From assembly GCA_016179845.1 (NCBI GenBank), contig JACPCK010000010.1, positions 1 through 39,057 on the forward strand: 39,057 nt of DNA, given 5' to 3'. Shown here piece after piece: positions 24,198 to 32,609 of the stretch. Position 1 is the stretch's first letter, and every line of letters starts with the position of its first letter. The notes below the pieces were generated by a model, which saw only the letters and a program-made list of their open reading frames with translations, was not told where the DNA came from and ran no database searches. The stretch comes from Chloroflexota bacterium (lineage in GTDB: Bacteria > Chloroflexota > Dehalococcoidia > Lucifugimonadales > JACPCK01). Made by a program: the position numbers and the translations under genes.

Positions 24198-24611
24198 CTA
24201 CTTGAAAGGCTGTACGAGCTCTATGAGCACCCCCTGGGTCGAGCGGGGGTGCACAAAGGCTATGGTGCCCGAGTAGCCCTTCCGCGGCTCCTTATCTATA
24301 AGCTCCAGACCCTTCGACTTGAGCACCTCTAGCTTCCCCTTGATGTCATCTACTCGGAAGGCCAGGTGGTGCATCCCCTCGCCCCGCCGCTCCAGGAAAC
24401 GGCCCACGCCCCCGTTGGGGTCGATGGGCTCCAGGAGCTCTATACGGCTTTCCCCCACCCGCAGCATGGTTGCCTTTACCCCCTCACGCTCCAGGGTCTC
24501 TATTGGGGCGCTCTTCAGCCCGAAGACATCCTGATAGAGCTTCACGGCCGCTCCGATGTCCCTGACGACGACCCCTACATGGTCTATCTGGCCGATCTCG
24601 CAGAAGTCCAT
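24198..24611 (-). CDS. mce: Methylmalonyl-CoA epimerase
   Basis: A VOC-superfamily enzyme of about 137 residues that interconverts (R)- and (S)-methylmalonyl-CoA. The signature features are [53 protein letters not shown] (metal His and neighbours) and the C-terminal [16 protein letters not shown] with its Glu. ATG 24611 has AGGAGG 8 nt upstream; GTG 24620 is less likely. It lies directly upstream of the B12 subunit gene in transcription order, as is common in propionyl-CoA/methylmalonyl-CoA operons. Confidence 0.94.
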   Translation of the reverse strand: MDFCEIGQIDHVGVVVRDIGAAVKLYQDVFGLKSAPIETLEREGVKATMLRVGESRIELLEPIDPNGGVGRFLERRGEGMHHLAFRVDDIKGKLEVLKSKGLELIDKEPRKGYSGTIAFVHPRSTQGVLIELVQPFK

Positions 24612-24701
24612 GCTGTCCACCTCCTGGATTGGCTAAGTCGTCCGGAGGGCGCAGGATGATTATCGCGCTCTTCGCCCTCTTCTGCTTGGCGGTGTCGAGG
24701 T

Positions 24702-25850
24702 CTAGCCTGACTGTAGGACCTGCCGGGCGATGACAAGCCGCTGTACCTGAGAGGTCCCCTCATAGATGGTCGTCACCTTGGCGTCCCGGTACAGCCGTTC
24801 CACCACGCTGGGCTTGAAGTAGCCGTAGCCCCCGTGGAGCTGCACAGCCTTATCAGCAACCCGCACCGCCGTCTCCGAGGCGAAGAGCTTGGCCATGGAG
24901 GCCTCTTTGACAAAGGGCAAGCCCCCGTCCTTCAGAGTGGCCGCCTTCCACACCAGGAGCCGTGAGGCCTCCGTCTCGGTGGCCATGTCCGCCAGCATGT
25001 GCTGGACCGCCTGGAGCTGGGCGATGGGCCCCCCGAAAGCGCGCCGCTCCTGGGTGTACTTGAGGGCCGCCTCGTAGGCGGCCTGGGCGATGCCGACACA
25101 CTGGGAGGCGATGGATATGCGGCTGCTGTTCAGGGTCTCCATCGCTATCCGGAAGCCCTGGCCCTCTTCTCCCATGCGGTTGCCTTCTGGCACGAAGACG
25201 TCCTCCAGGTACACCTCCGCCGTGTCCGAGGAGCGCATGCCCATCTTGCCGTGCATCTTCTGGGTCCGGAGCCCCTTCGTCCCTTTCTCCACCACCAGGG
25301 CCAGGATGCCCCTGTGTCCCAGCGCCTTGTCCTGGGTTACAAACGTGACGATATAGTCGGCCACGGAGGCGTTGGTGATGAAAATCTTGCTGCCGTTGAG
25401 GATGTACCCGCCTTTCGTCTTTCGGGCCGTGGTAGCCAGGGCGGCGGCATCGCTGCCGGAGCCGGGCTCGGTGAGGGCGAAGGCGGCTATCTTCTCGCCC
25501 CGGGCCAGCGGTGGCACCAGGCGGGCCCGCAGGGCCTGGGAGGCGAACTGGTTGATGGCATAGGTGCTCAGGGAGAGGTGGGAGATGAAGTTGGTGCTGG
25601 TCCCCGGGTCCGCCCGCGCTATCTCCTCCACGGCGATGGCCACGGCGCGGAACCCCAGGCCGTTCCCTCCCAGCTCCGGCGGCACGGTGATGCCCAGCAG
25701 GCCCAGGTCGGCGAAGCGGCGGAAGTAGCCCCAGTCGGCCTCGTCCCGCTCGTCCAGCTCGGCGGCCCGCGGCGCCAGCTCCCGCTCGGCGAAGTCGCGC
25801 ACGGTCTGCTGGAGGAGGAGCTCTTGTTCTGTGAGTAGCACACCAGTCAC
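24702..25850 (-). CDS. Acyl-CoA dehydrogenase
   Basis: A flavoenzyme of 382 residues for alpha,beta-dehydrogenation of acyl-CoA. It has the N-terminal helical domain, FAD/substrate signature FALTEPGSGSDAAAL, the beta-domain with WITN-like FITNASVADY, the dimer/ETF region RRAFGGPIAQLQAVQHMLADM and the C-terminal QLHGGYGYFKP...YEGTSQVQRL with the catalytic Glu in IYEGTSQ. The start is GTG 25850 with AGGAAGGG upstream. Its place in the methylmalonyl-CoA gene run suggests short- or branched-chain acyl-CoA oxidation feeding propionyl-CoA or related intermediates. Confidence 0.95.
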   Translation of the reverse strand: MTGVLLTEQELLLQQTVRDFAERELAPRAAELDERDEADWGYFRRFADLGLLGITVPPELGGNGLGFRAVAIAVEEIARADPGTSTNFISHLSLSTYAINQFASQALRARLVPPLARGEKIAAFALTEPGSGSDAAALATTARKTKGGYILNGSKIFITNASVADYIVTFVTQDKALGHRGILALVVEKGTKGLRTQKMHGKMGMRSSDTAEVYLEDVFVPEGNRMGEEGQGFRIAMETLNSSRISIASQCVGIAQAAYEAALKYTQERRAFGGPIAQLQAVQHMLADMATETEASRLLVWKAATLKDGGLPFVKEASMAKLFASETAVRVADKAVQLHGGYGYFKPSVVERLYRDAKVTTIYEGTSQVQRLVIARQVLQSG

Positions 25851-25878
25851 TTTGCCCTTCCTAGCGACAAATACCGTT

Positions 25879-26316
25879 TTATTTAAGGAAAATCCTTGCT
25901 ATCCAGCCTACTACGAAGAACAACGGAACAAGGTTAGCCCAATTGGTACCTGGCCACCACCGCTCCCATAGTAGGTAACTGCTCTTGAGCTCATCTTCCA
26001 TTGTGAATACTTGTGGAAGTATTGCAGGGTTTTCTCCTTCCTCATGTCTCCGAGCTAGCGTGATCCAGTGCCTCAAATACTTCTGCCCTCTCCCCTGCAT
26101 CACAAACCAACTTACACTGAGAAACATCCCGATAAATGAGACAAGCAGAACGGTCAAGCAACGCTTAGTAATGACATCCAAAAATGACAGTCCAAAGGCT
26201 GACGAGTTCAGTATGAGCAGAATATTAAACCGATGCCAAAACAGATTGTCCTCGTGGACATACAGGTTAGCCAACATTTTAAATTTCTCAAACGAGCGTT
26301 CCTCAGGTGTCGTCAT
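25879..26316 (-). CDS. RipA-like small membrane protein
   Basis: 145 residues with an N-terminal amphipathic helix, two central hydrophobic helices (about 30-50 and 53-75: FNILLILNSSAFGLSF, LTVLLVSFIGMFLSVSWFVM) and a C-terminal helix (NLVPLFFVVGWIARIFLK). The pattern of W/FN before TM1 and W after TM2 followed by RYL/HWITLARRHE resembles RipA-family octameric membrane proteins. The DNA is visibly AT-richer than its neighbours, which suggests acquisition from elsewhere. It is placed between the mutase-end fragment and the acyl-CoA dehydrogenase and interrupts the metabolic gene run. Confidence 0.65.
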   Translation of the reverse strand: MTTPEERSFEKFKMLANLYVHEDNLFWHRFNILLILNSSAFGLSFLDVITKRCLTVLLVSFIGMFLSVSWFVMQGRGQKYLRHWITLARRHEEGENPAILPQVFTMEDELKSSYLLWERWWPGTNWANLVPLFFVVGWIARIFLK

Positions 26317-26347
26317 TAAACTCTTCTACAGAGAACTGTATCATAAT

Positions 26348-26459
26348 TCACACCCCTCCTGTCTCCTGGTACTCACCGAAGACCTTGCGGAAGACATCAC
26401 AGACCTCCCCGGTAGTGCAGTAGGCCTCCACGCAGTCCAGGATGGCAGGCATGGTGTTG
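26348..26459 (-). pseudogene. Second, diverged copy of the mutase catalytic-subunit 3' end
   Basis: The minus strand reads [18 protein letters not shown] then DVFRKVFGEYQETGGV and stop, nearly the same as the C-terminus of the mutase gene that ends at 27337. The copies align base for base over about 112 nt (26348-26459 with 27337-27448) with roughly 15 differences and an identical central stretch of more than 40 nt. Upstream in this frame the similarity stops. It is either the remnant of a paralogue or a displaced 3' end left by an insertion. Confidence 0.75.
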
Positions 26460-26484
26460 CCCTGCAACTTGCTGCGCCATTCCA

Positions 26485-26877
26485 TTAGCGCAGCACCTGG
26501 ATGTTCACGTCGACTTCTAGTTGACTCCAGACCTGGTCCGTTGTCAGGGCGGGTGAGCCCAAACGCAACGCGAGGGCCAAGCAGGCCCTGTCCCCCAGGG
26601 AAAGACCCAGGTGGCGTGTCTTGGGCCAGAGGCTCGCTGAAAGCTGCGCGTCCTCAGCAGTAAAGGGTAGGATGGTTACCCCCAAGGCCTCTAAGTCCTT
26701 TGTGAGTCCTTCCACTGCTACACCCCTGGCCACACTTCTCTGCATCACCTCCGCCAAGTTGACCGTGGAGAGACCAGCCTGGTCAAGGCGGGCTTCTACG
26801 GCCACACCGCCCGGCTCTCCCTGGAGGGCTGCAAGTAGAGCCGAGGCATCCAGAACCACCTGCGGTGCGTCCGTCAT
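26485..26877 (-). CDS. PIN-domain ribonuclease toxin (VapC-like)
   Basis: 130 residues with the PIN acidic residues: VVLDASALLAAL (Asp in beta-1), STVNLAEVMQR (Glu), LSLGDRACLALA (Asp) and ALTTDQVW (Asp). Such toxins cleave RNA, often tRNA. The start overlaps the antitoxin stop by 4 nt (ATGA), so the pair is translationally coupled. The gene lies between the two copies of the mutase 3' end. Confidence 0.9.
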   Translation of the reverse strand: MTDAPQVVLDASALLAALQGEPGGVAVEARLDQAGLSTVNLAEVMQRSVARGVAVEGLTKDLEALGVTILPFTAEDAQLSASLWPKTRHLGLSLGDRACLALALRLGSPALTTDQVWSQLEVDVNIQVLR

Positions 26878-27137
26878 CGTTCTTCTTCCTGCTGAGCCTC
26901 GGCGCGCCGCTCAGCCACCAAATCTTCAACGAGGCTCACCCCAGGTGGAACTGCTGCGTAGCGTTTCTTCAACCGCACCAGGATATGTTGCCGTTTTTCC
27001 AGGACGAGGCGACCCTCCTCAACACGAGCGGTAAGGGTGTCCCCCGGGTTGAGACCAAGCGCTTTCCTGATGCTCGAGGGGATCACCACTCGCCACTGAG
27101 GGCCAACACGGACTTTAGTATCACTCTGTCGTGCCAT
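26874..27137 (-). CDS. AbrB/SpoVT-type antitoxin (VapB-like)
   Basis: 87 residues with a swapped-hairpin AbrB fold: VRVGPQWRVVIPSSIRKALGLNPGDTLTARVEEGRLVLEK. The charged C-terminal tail (LVEDLVAERRAEAQQEEER) probably binds the PIN toxin. It should autoregulate the pair. No SD precedes ATG 27137; CATAAT on the minus strand ends 9 nt upstream, which would give an almost leaderless transcript. Confidence 0.9.
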   Translation of the reverse strand: MARQSDTKVRVGPQWRVVIPSSIRKALGLNPGDTLTARVEEGRLVLEKRQHILVRLKKRYAAVPPGVSLVEDLVAERRAEAQQEEER

Positions 27138-27146
27138 AGCAAGTCA

Positions 27147-27152
27147 ATTATG
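27147..27152 (-). promoter_or_regulatory. -10-like box of the toxin-antitoxin pair
   Basis: CATAAT on the minus strand is separated from the antitoxin ATG by only 9 nt and no SD lies between them. If used, transcription would begin at or within a few bases of the ATG. No good -35 was seen. Confidence 0.3.
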
Positions 27153-27240
27153 CCACATTTCCGTCCCGTGTGCCACACCCTGGGCTGGGTAGCTGGGCCA
27201 CGACTCAACTAGGTCTATCTTCCTTTTCATTGCCCCGCCC

Positions 27241-27270
27241 CAGATTCTTCGCTGCGCTCAGAATGACAAG
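27241..27270. repeat. REP-like intergenic repeat
   Basis: The 199-nt gap between the antitoxin and mutase genes contains CAGATTCTTCGCTGCGCTCA followed by GAATGACA, a form of the dispersed 'GATTCTTCGC...CAGAATGACA' bacterial repeat. A second motif typical of such repeats (GGCCTGTCGAAGCATGGGC) lies about 20 nt farther on. No gene is seen in this gap. Confidence 0.5.
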
Positions 27271-27336
27271 GGAGAGTCCCCTCATACAAGGCCTGTCGAA
27301 GCATGGGCAGAGTCAAGGAGGGCTGAAGGCACCTGC

Positions 27337-28879
27337 TCACACTCCTCCCGTCCCCCTGTACTCGCCAAAGACCCGACGGAAGACGTCGCAGACCTCCCCG
27401 GTAGTGCAGTAGGCCTCCACGCAGTCCAGGATGGCGGGCACCGTGTTGGCCTCCGAGCGGGCCACGGCCTCCAGCTCGGCCAGCCGTTTCCTGGCCAGGG
27501 TGTTGTCCCGCTTGCGACGCACCTCCTGGAGCCGCTCGATCTGCTGCCGCGTCTGCTCCGGGTCGATGCGCAGGGTCTTGAGCACCGAGGGCTTCTCCTT
27601 CACATAGCGGTTCAGCCCCACTACAACCCGTTTCCCCTCCTCCACCTGGCGCTGGTGGCGGTAGGCGCTTTCGTGGATCTCGGCGACCTGGTAACCCCGC
27701 TCCAGGGCTGGCAGCGCCCCTCCCATACGGTCTATCCGCTCAATGTAGCGCCAGGCCTCCTCCTCCAACCTGTTGGTCAGGTGTTCCACGTAGTAGGAGC
27801 CGCCCAGGGGGTCCACCGTATCGACGACACCGCTCTCGTAGGCGATGACCTGCTGGGTGCGAAGGGACAGCTCCACGGCCTCCTCGGTGGGCAGGGCCAG
27901 GGCCTCGTCCTTGGAGTTGACATGGAGGGACTGGGTGCCACCCAGGACGGCGGCGAGGGCCTGGATGGTGGTTCGTACCACGTTGTTCTCCGGCTGCTGG
28001 GCAGTCAGGGTGACGCCCGCTGTCTGAGTGTGAAAGCGGAGCATCCAGGAGCGGGGGTCCTTGGCGTTGAACCGCTCTCGCATTATCTTGGCCCATATTC
28101 GACGGGCAGCGCGGAACTTGGCCACCTCCTCCAGCAGGTTGTTGTGGGAGACGAAAAAGAAGGAAAGGCGGGGCGCAAAGTCGTCCACCTGAAGCCCGCC
28201 GTCGATAGCCGCCTTGACGTACTCGATACCGTTGGCAAAGGTGAAGGCGAGCTCCTGGACGGCGGTGGCGCCGGCTTCTCGCATATGGTAGCCGCTGATG
28301 CTGATGCTGTTCCACCGAGGCGTGTGCTGGGAGCAGTACTTGAGCACGTCCACCACCAGCCTCAAGGACGGCCTGGGCGGGTAGATGTGGGTCCCGCGGG
28401 CGATGTACTCCTTCAGGATGTCGTTCTGGAGGGTGCCGTTGAGCTTTTCCTGGGATATACCCTGCTTTTTGGCCACGGCGATGTAGTAGGCCAGGAGCAC
28501 TGGGGCGGTAGCGTTGATAGTCATGGAGGTGCTGACCTTGTCCAGAGGGATCCCCGCCAGCAAGTCCTCCATGTCTCTCAGGTGAGAGATGGGCACCCCT
28601 ACCTTCCCGACCTCTCCCAGAGCCATGGGGTGATCCGAGTCGTACCCTATCTGGGTGGGCAGATCAAAGGCGATGGAGAGGCCCGTCTGGCCCTGCTCCA
28701 GGAGGAACCGATAGCGGCGGTTGGACTCCTCGGAAGGCCTCCAGGTCCTCAGGCGTGTAGAGGGTGTCCACCTCTATGCCCGACTCGGTCTCGAAGCCCT
28801 CCTGGGGCTCCGGCGAGCGCCTGACAAGAGGCTCCAGGGTCTTGCTTTTCCATTCCTGTTTGCTCATGCTCTCGGCCAT
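27337..28879 (-). pseudogene. Methylmalonyl-CoA mutase catalytic subunit, internally deleted and frameshifted
   Basis: The N-terminal part (from ATG 28879; MSKQEWKSKTLEPLV to [10 protein letters not shown]) is followed near 28731-28736 by a frame change into [19 protein letters not shown], then [20 protein letters not shown] and a complete C-terminal part to 27337. Intact relatives have about 40 more residues at the junction, including the RGRLWTMRQYAGF region whose tyrosine lines the active site. The rest looks normal: [31 protein letters not shown] and the C-terminal [13 protein letters not shown]. As read, no full protein is made; the product from an internal ATG at 28626 would lack the active-site N-terminus. 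An assembly collapse is a real alternative. Confidence 0.8.
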
Positions 28880-28919
28880 AGCCTCCTCCTCGGAGACATT
28901 GTAAACGAACTTCCCTCAA

Positions 28920-28948
28920 TTGACAGCCTATTGCCCTCTACCTAGAAT
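28920..28948 (+). promoter_or_regulatory. Near-consensus sigma-A-type promoter for ruvB
   Basis: TTGACA (28920-28925), a 17-nt spacer and TAGAAT (28943-28948) form a textbook promoter. The expected start is near 28955, giving a leader of about 19 nt before ATG 28974. It lies in the divergent gap between the mutase and ruvB genes. Confidence 0.8.
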
Positions 28949-28973
28949 GGCCCTGTAGTTGAAAGGTATCCTT

Positions 28974-30002
28974 ATGACGGAGCGAGTCGTCTCAGGAAAA
29001 GTCCAGGCCGAAGACGCCGGCCTGGACTTTTCCCTCCGGCCCCGCAAGCTGGAGGAGTACATTGGCCAGGATAAGGCAAAGGAGAGCCTGGCCATAGCCA
29101 TGGAGGCTGCCCGGCAGCGGAACGAGCCCCTGGATCACGTCCTCCTCTATGGGCCCCCGGGTCTGGGCAAGACCACCCTGGCCTACATCATCGCCAACGA
29201 GATGGGTGTTGGCGTCAAGGTCACCTCCGGCCCGGCCATCGAGCGCGCGGGAGACATGGCGGCCATCGTCAGCAACCTTCAGACTCACGATGTTTTTTTC
29301 ATCGACGAGGTCCACCGCCTCAGCCGGGTGGTAGAGGAGGTCCTCTATTCCGTAATGGAGGATTTTACCCTCTCATGGGTTGTGGGCAAGGGTCTGGCGG
29401 CCCGAAACATCAACCTGAAGGTCCCCCCCTTCACGCTCATAGGCGCCACGACCCGCTACGCCATGGTGAGCCCGCCCCTGCGGGACCGGTTCACCCATAT
29501 CCACCGTCTGGACTTCTATGACAGTACTGCTTTGGCCGCCATCATCCGCCGCTCTACGCGCATCCTGAACGTGCCCACGGAGGAGGGAGGCGTGCAGGAG
29601 TTGGCTGTCCGTGCCCGGGGCACCCCCCGGGTGGCCAATCGCCTCCTGAAACGGGTTCGGGACTATGCCCAGGTGCGGGCCAATGGGATGATTACCAAGC
29701 AGGTGGCCCTGGAGGCCCTGGCCCAGATGGAGGTGGACCAACTGGGCCTGGACGACGTGGATCACAAGCTGCTGCGGGCCATCATCGAAAAGTTCGATGG
29801 GGGTCCCGTGGGCCTGGAGACCATCGCCGCCGCTATCAGCGAAGAGGCCGACACCGTCATGGACGTCTACGAGCCCTACCTGCTGCAACTGGGCTTCCTG
29901 GAGCGCACTCCACGGGGTCGCGCCGCTACGCGACTGGCCTATGAGCATCTGGGCATCCCCTACAACAGGGGAAGGCCAACTACACAGGGACCCCTGCTCT
30001 AG
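28974..30002 (+). CDS. ruvB: Holliday junction branch-migration helicase RuvB
   Basis: A hexameric AAA+ motor that works with RuvA and RuvC in recombination repair. It has 342 residues from ATG 28974 with GAAAGG upstream; a TTG at 28959 is less likely. Visible motifs are [12 protein letters not shown] at the N-terminus, Walker [20 protein letters not shown], Walker [12 protein letters not shown], sensor 1 [20 protein letters not shown], the sensor-2 region [20 protein letters not shown] and a C-terminal winged helix ([17 protein letters not shown]). ruvA and ruvC are not adjacent here. Confidence 0.97.
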   Translation: MTERVVSGKVQAEDAGLDFSLRPRKLEEYIGQDKAKESLAIAMEAARQRNEPLDHVLLYGPPGLGKTTLAYIIANEMGVGVKVTSGPAIERAGDMAAIVSNLQTHDVFFIDEVHRLSRVVEEVLYSVMEDFTLSWVVGKGLAARNINLKVPPFTLIGATTRYAMVSPPLRDRFTHIHRLDFYDSTALAAIIRRSTRILNVPTEEGGVQELAVRARGTPRVANRLLKRVRDYAQVRANGMITKQVALEALAQMEVDQLGLDDVDHKLLRAIIEKFDGGPVGLETIAAAISEEADTVMDVYEPYLLQLGFLERTPRGRAATRLAYEHLGIPYNRGRPTTQGPLL

Positions 30003-30075
30003 CTAAAACGCTTCCATAGTCGCCCCCCTCTCTGGTATCGTGCGACTGACCCCTAAAAAGCTCAGGAGGTGCCCC

Positions 30076-31257
30076 ATGAAGCTTGCTAACGAGCGCCGTC
30101 GGGACGAACAGGCGTGGCTCCTTGATATGATGGTCAAGTTCACTGGGCGCGTCCAGAACTTCGCCTACGACGAGCGAGACTTCCCCCCAGAGGTCAAGAG
30201 CTACGCCATGATCCCCAAACTCATGGGGAGGCAGGGAATGCACCAGGAGGCCATCGCACGGGGCGCCGAGCGGGCCGGCCACAGGGACACGGCCCTGGAG
30301 GCCTACTGGCGGGCGGTCAACAGCTACCACTTTGCCCAGCACGCCGTGTACTACGACGACCACCCGGTCAAGCTACGCTGGTACCAGCGCCTCAGCGATT
30401 GCTACGACCGCATCATAGCCCTGAGCGATTACCCCATGGAGCGAGTGGAGGTCCCCTGGGAGGGCAAGAGCATCCAGGGCATCTTCCACTGCCTGCCGGA
30501 CCGAAGGAAGGCGCCTACCGTGCTCTTTCTGCCTGGCATGGACATGGTAAAGGAGCGGTTCCCTGACCCGCGGGCCAATCCAGCGGTAAGAAGGGGCATG
30601 AACCTTTTGGTCATGGACGGGCCGGGACAGGGCATTAGCAACCTGCGCAAGATTCGCGTTACCCCTGACAACTATGAGCGGGCTGCCTCCGCTGTCATTG
30701 ACTATCTCGTCAAGAGGCCCGAGGTGGACCCGGAGCGCCTCGGACTCTTTGGGGTCAGTATGGGCTCCTTCTGGGGCGTGAAGACCGCGGCCAGGGACAG
30801 CCGCATCAAGGCCCTGGCTACTCTGGCCTCCTGCTTCGGCACCAAGACGGCCATCTTCGAGCAGGCCTCGCCCCGCTTCAAACGGGTCTTCATGTACATG
30901 GCGGGAGTCCACAGCGAGGAGGAGTTCGACCGGACGGTGGCTGTGCATATGAGCACCGGGGGCTATGGCCGCCAGATTCGGTGCCCCACTCTTGTGGTAC
31001 AGGGAGAATTCGATCCCCTCACACCGTTGGAGGACGCGGAGGAGCTCTTCGAAGAGCTCCAGGTGCCCAAGGAGATGTGGGTCATGGAGGACGACTTCCA
31101 CGGCCTGTGGCGCCTGCACGGCTTGGGCGGCATGGATGCCTTCGGCTTTGTCCTGGACTGGCTCAAGGATGTCCTGGAGAAGGGCCTTCCGCAGGGCTAT
31201 CGCCGGGTGAAGCAGGTGCCCCTGAAGACCGGTGCTGGCCCCTACGATGAACTGTAA
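30076..31257 (+). CDS. FrsA/DHPON-hydrolase-like alpha/beta hydrolase
   Basis: 393 residues from ATG 30076, fixed by AGGAGGT 5 nt upstream. An all-helical N-terminal domain (about 1-115) precedes the alpha/beta-hydrolase core. The nucleophile is S228 (LFGVSMGSFWG), the acid is probably D312 (QGEFDPLTP) and the base is H341 (DDFHGLW). LLVMDGPGQGIS is the typical oxyanion-neighbour strand of the FrsA/2,6-dihydroxypseudooxynicotine hydrolase group, which cleaves C-C or ester bonds in aromatic and pyridine degradation. It faces the minus-strand catabolic cluster convergently and could belong to it. Confidence 0.88.
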   Translation: MKLANERRRDEQAWLLDMMVKFTGRVQNFAYDERDFPPEVKSYAMIPKLMGRQGMHQEAIARGAERAGHRDTALEAYWRAVNSYHFAQHAVYYDDHPVKLRWYQRLSDCYDRIIALSDYPMERVEVPWEGKSIQGIFHCLPDRRKAPTVLFLPGMDMVKERFPDPRANPAVRRGMNLLVMDGPGQGISNLRKIRVTPDNYERAASAVIDYLVKRPEVDPERLGLFGVSMGSFWGVKTAARDSRIKALATLASCFGTKTAIFEQASPRFKRVFMYMAGVHSEEEFDRTVAVHMSTGGYGRQIRCPTLVVQGEFDPLTPLEDAEELFEELQVPKEMWVMEDDFHGLWRLHGLGGMDAFGFVLDWLKDVLEKGLPQGYRRVKQVPLKTGAGPYDEL

Positions 31258-31313
31258 GGAGGCTGTGCAGCCACCTCGGGCCAAGGGAAGGGCCTGGGGG
31301 CGGGTATCGGACT

Positions 31314-32603
31314 CTAGCCGCCAGGGATGTACGCCGTCAGATCGTAGAGGATGGTGCAACCCGGCACCGGAAGGGGTCCTTCTACCCGGAACGTTGTTGT
31401 AGGGGGTAATTGGTCTCCCAGCTTCTCCACCCATACCTGCTCGGCTTCTGCCATCTCCCTCAGGTCCAGGTGAATGGCCCGCCGCCGGACCAGGTTCTTT
31501 GCTGACGTACCCGCCGCGTGGCAGATGGCTTCCATGTTCTTGTAGATGTACTCCACCTGCCGCTTGACCCTGGAGGAGTAGAAGGGGAAATTGGGGTCAG
31601 GCCGGGCCTCCGGAGGCACCCCCTGCTTGTGGTCTGAAGCCATCTGGCCCGATAGAAATAGGTACGGGCCGGCCCGCACTGCCTGGGACTCGTGGGGCAA
31701 GGGAATCGGCGCCCGTTCAGTGGTGATGACTTCCTTTTTGTAGGGGCCCCTGGGGTCCACGGCCACCAGCTCCATCTCCACTACCATGAGCGGCAGGGCC
31801 AGCTTGGTAGGGACGACCAGCCTCGCCGGCGGGTCCTTAGGAAAGAACCTGCGCCATACCTCATCCATGCCCGTAAAGAGGCTTGGATCGCTCAAGTGGA
31901 CCTCAGCCTTCACTACATGCTCCAGGGAAGCGCCTGCGTCCTCCAGCACCTTTCTCAGGGAGTTTAGGCTGAACTCCGTCTGGAACCGTATCTGGTCGTC
32001 GCGGTAGGGAAAATCAGGGTGGCCAAAGACCTGGGGTACAGCGCCGCGCTCGTCGGTGGCTCCAGCCTTGCCTCTGGTAAAGATAAAGCCGCCACCGCGG
32101 ACGGCCTGGAGAAAGATGGCTTGGCCATATATCTGGTTTTGGGCCGGGCCCTGGAACCCGCTGTAGATAGGCTCTCGAGGAAGTCTGGCATCGGCGGCCA
32201 GGGTGATGACGTCCAGGGTTACCGACACGCCCCTCACGGGCAGCTCCGGGACCAGCACGAGCGTGCTTGGGGGAGGGTCTTCCCCAAAGAACTCCCGCCG
32301 CACCCGCAGGGCCATGTCTATCTCCAACGGGTCCTGATGGTAGGAGTTGATCTTCATCACCATCCGCAGGGAAGACCCGACGCCCTCCAGGGTCTGGGAG
32401 AGGTTCTTGTACAGGTACCTGAGCTGTCGCTCCATGCCCGAGCCATGCCAGGGATAGCCCGGCACGGGCCTTATCTCCGTAGGTACACCCCTGGTAGGAT
32501 GGACAGCCATCTGGCCTCCGGCGAAGACCAGGTCACCCGCGCGGGCTGCCTCTGGCGGATAGCCAGGTGGCGCCTCAGGATGGCGAACGTAGCGGACATC
32601 CAT
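31314..32603 (-). CDS. Triple-domain Rid (YjgF/YER057c) protein A
   Basis: 429 residues made of three consecutive Rid-like domains (about 1-137, 145-285, 295-428), each with the pattern of V/LF-GQ..., a central long helix (RQLRYLYKNLSQTLEGVG; TEFSLNSLRKVLEDAGASLE; RQVEYIYKNMEAICHAAG) and a terminal strand pair. Rid proteins are normally about 130-residue homotrimers that deaminate enamines/imines or act on aminomuconate-type compounds. The arginine equivalent to RidA R105 (PARS-) is kept only in domain 2 (R261, PARLVV); domains 1 and 3 have P-ST and PTTT there. The start is 6 nt after the CoA-transferase stop. Confidence 0.85.
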   Translation of the reverse strand: MDVRYVRHPEAPPGYPPEAARAGDLVFAGGQMAVHPTRGVPTEIRPVPGYPWHGSGMERQLRYLYKNLSQTLEGVGSSLRMVMKINSYHQDPLEIDMALRVRREFFGEDPPPSTLVLVPELPVRGVSVTLDVITLAADARLPREPIYSGFQGPAQNQIYGQAIFLQAVRGGGFIFTRGKAGATDERGAVPQVFGHPDFPYRDDQIRFQTEFSLNSLRKVLEDAGASLEHVVKAEVHLSDPSLFTGMDEVWRRFFPKDPPARLVVPTKLALPLMVVEMELVAVDPRGPYKKEVITTERAPIPLPHESQAVRAGPYLFLSGQMASDHKQGVPPEARPDPNFPFYSSRVKRQVEYIYKNMEAICHAAGTSAKNLVRRRAIHLDLREMAEAEQVWVEKLGDQLPPTTTFRVEGPLPVPGCTILYDLTAYIPGG

Positions 32604-32609
32604 AATCTA

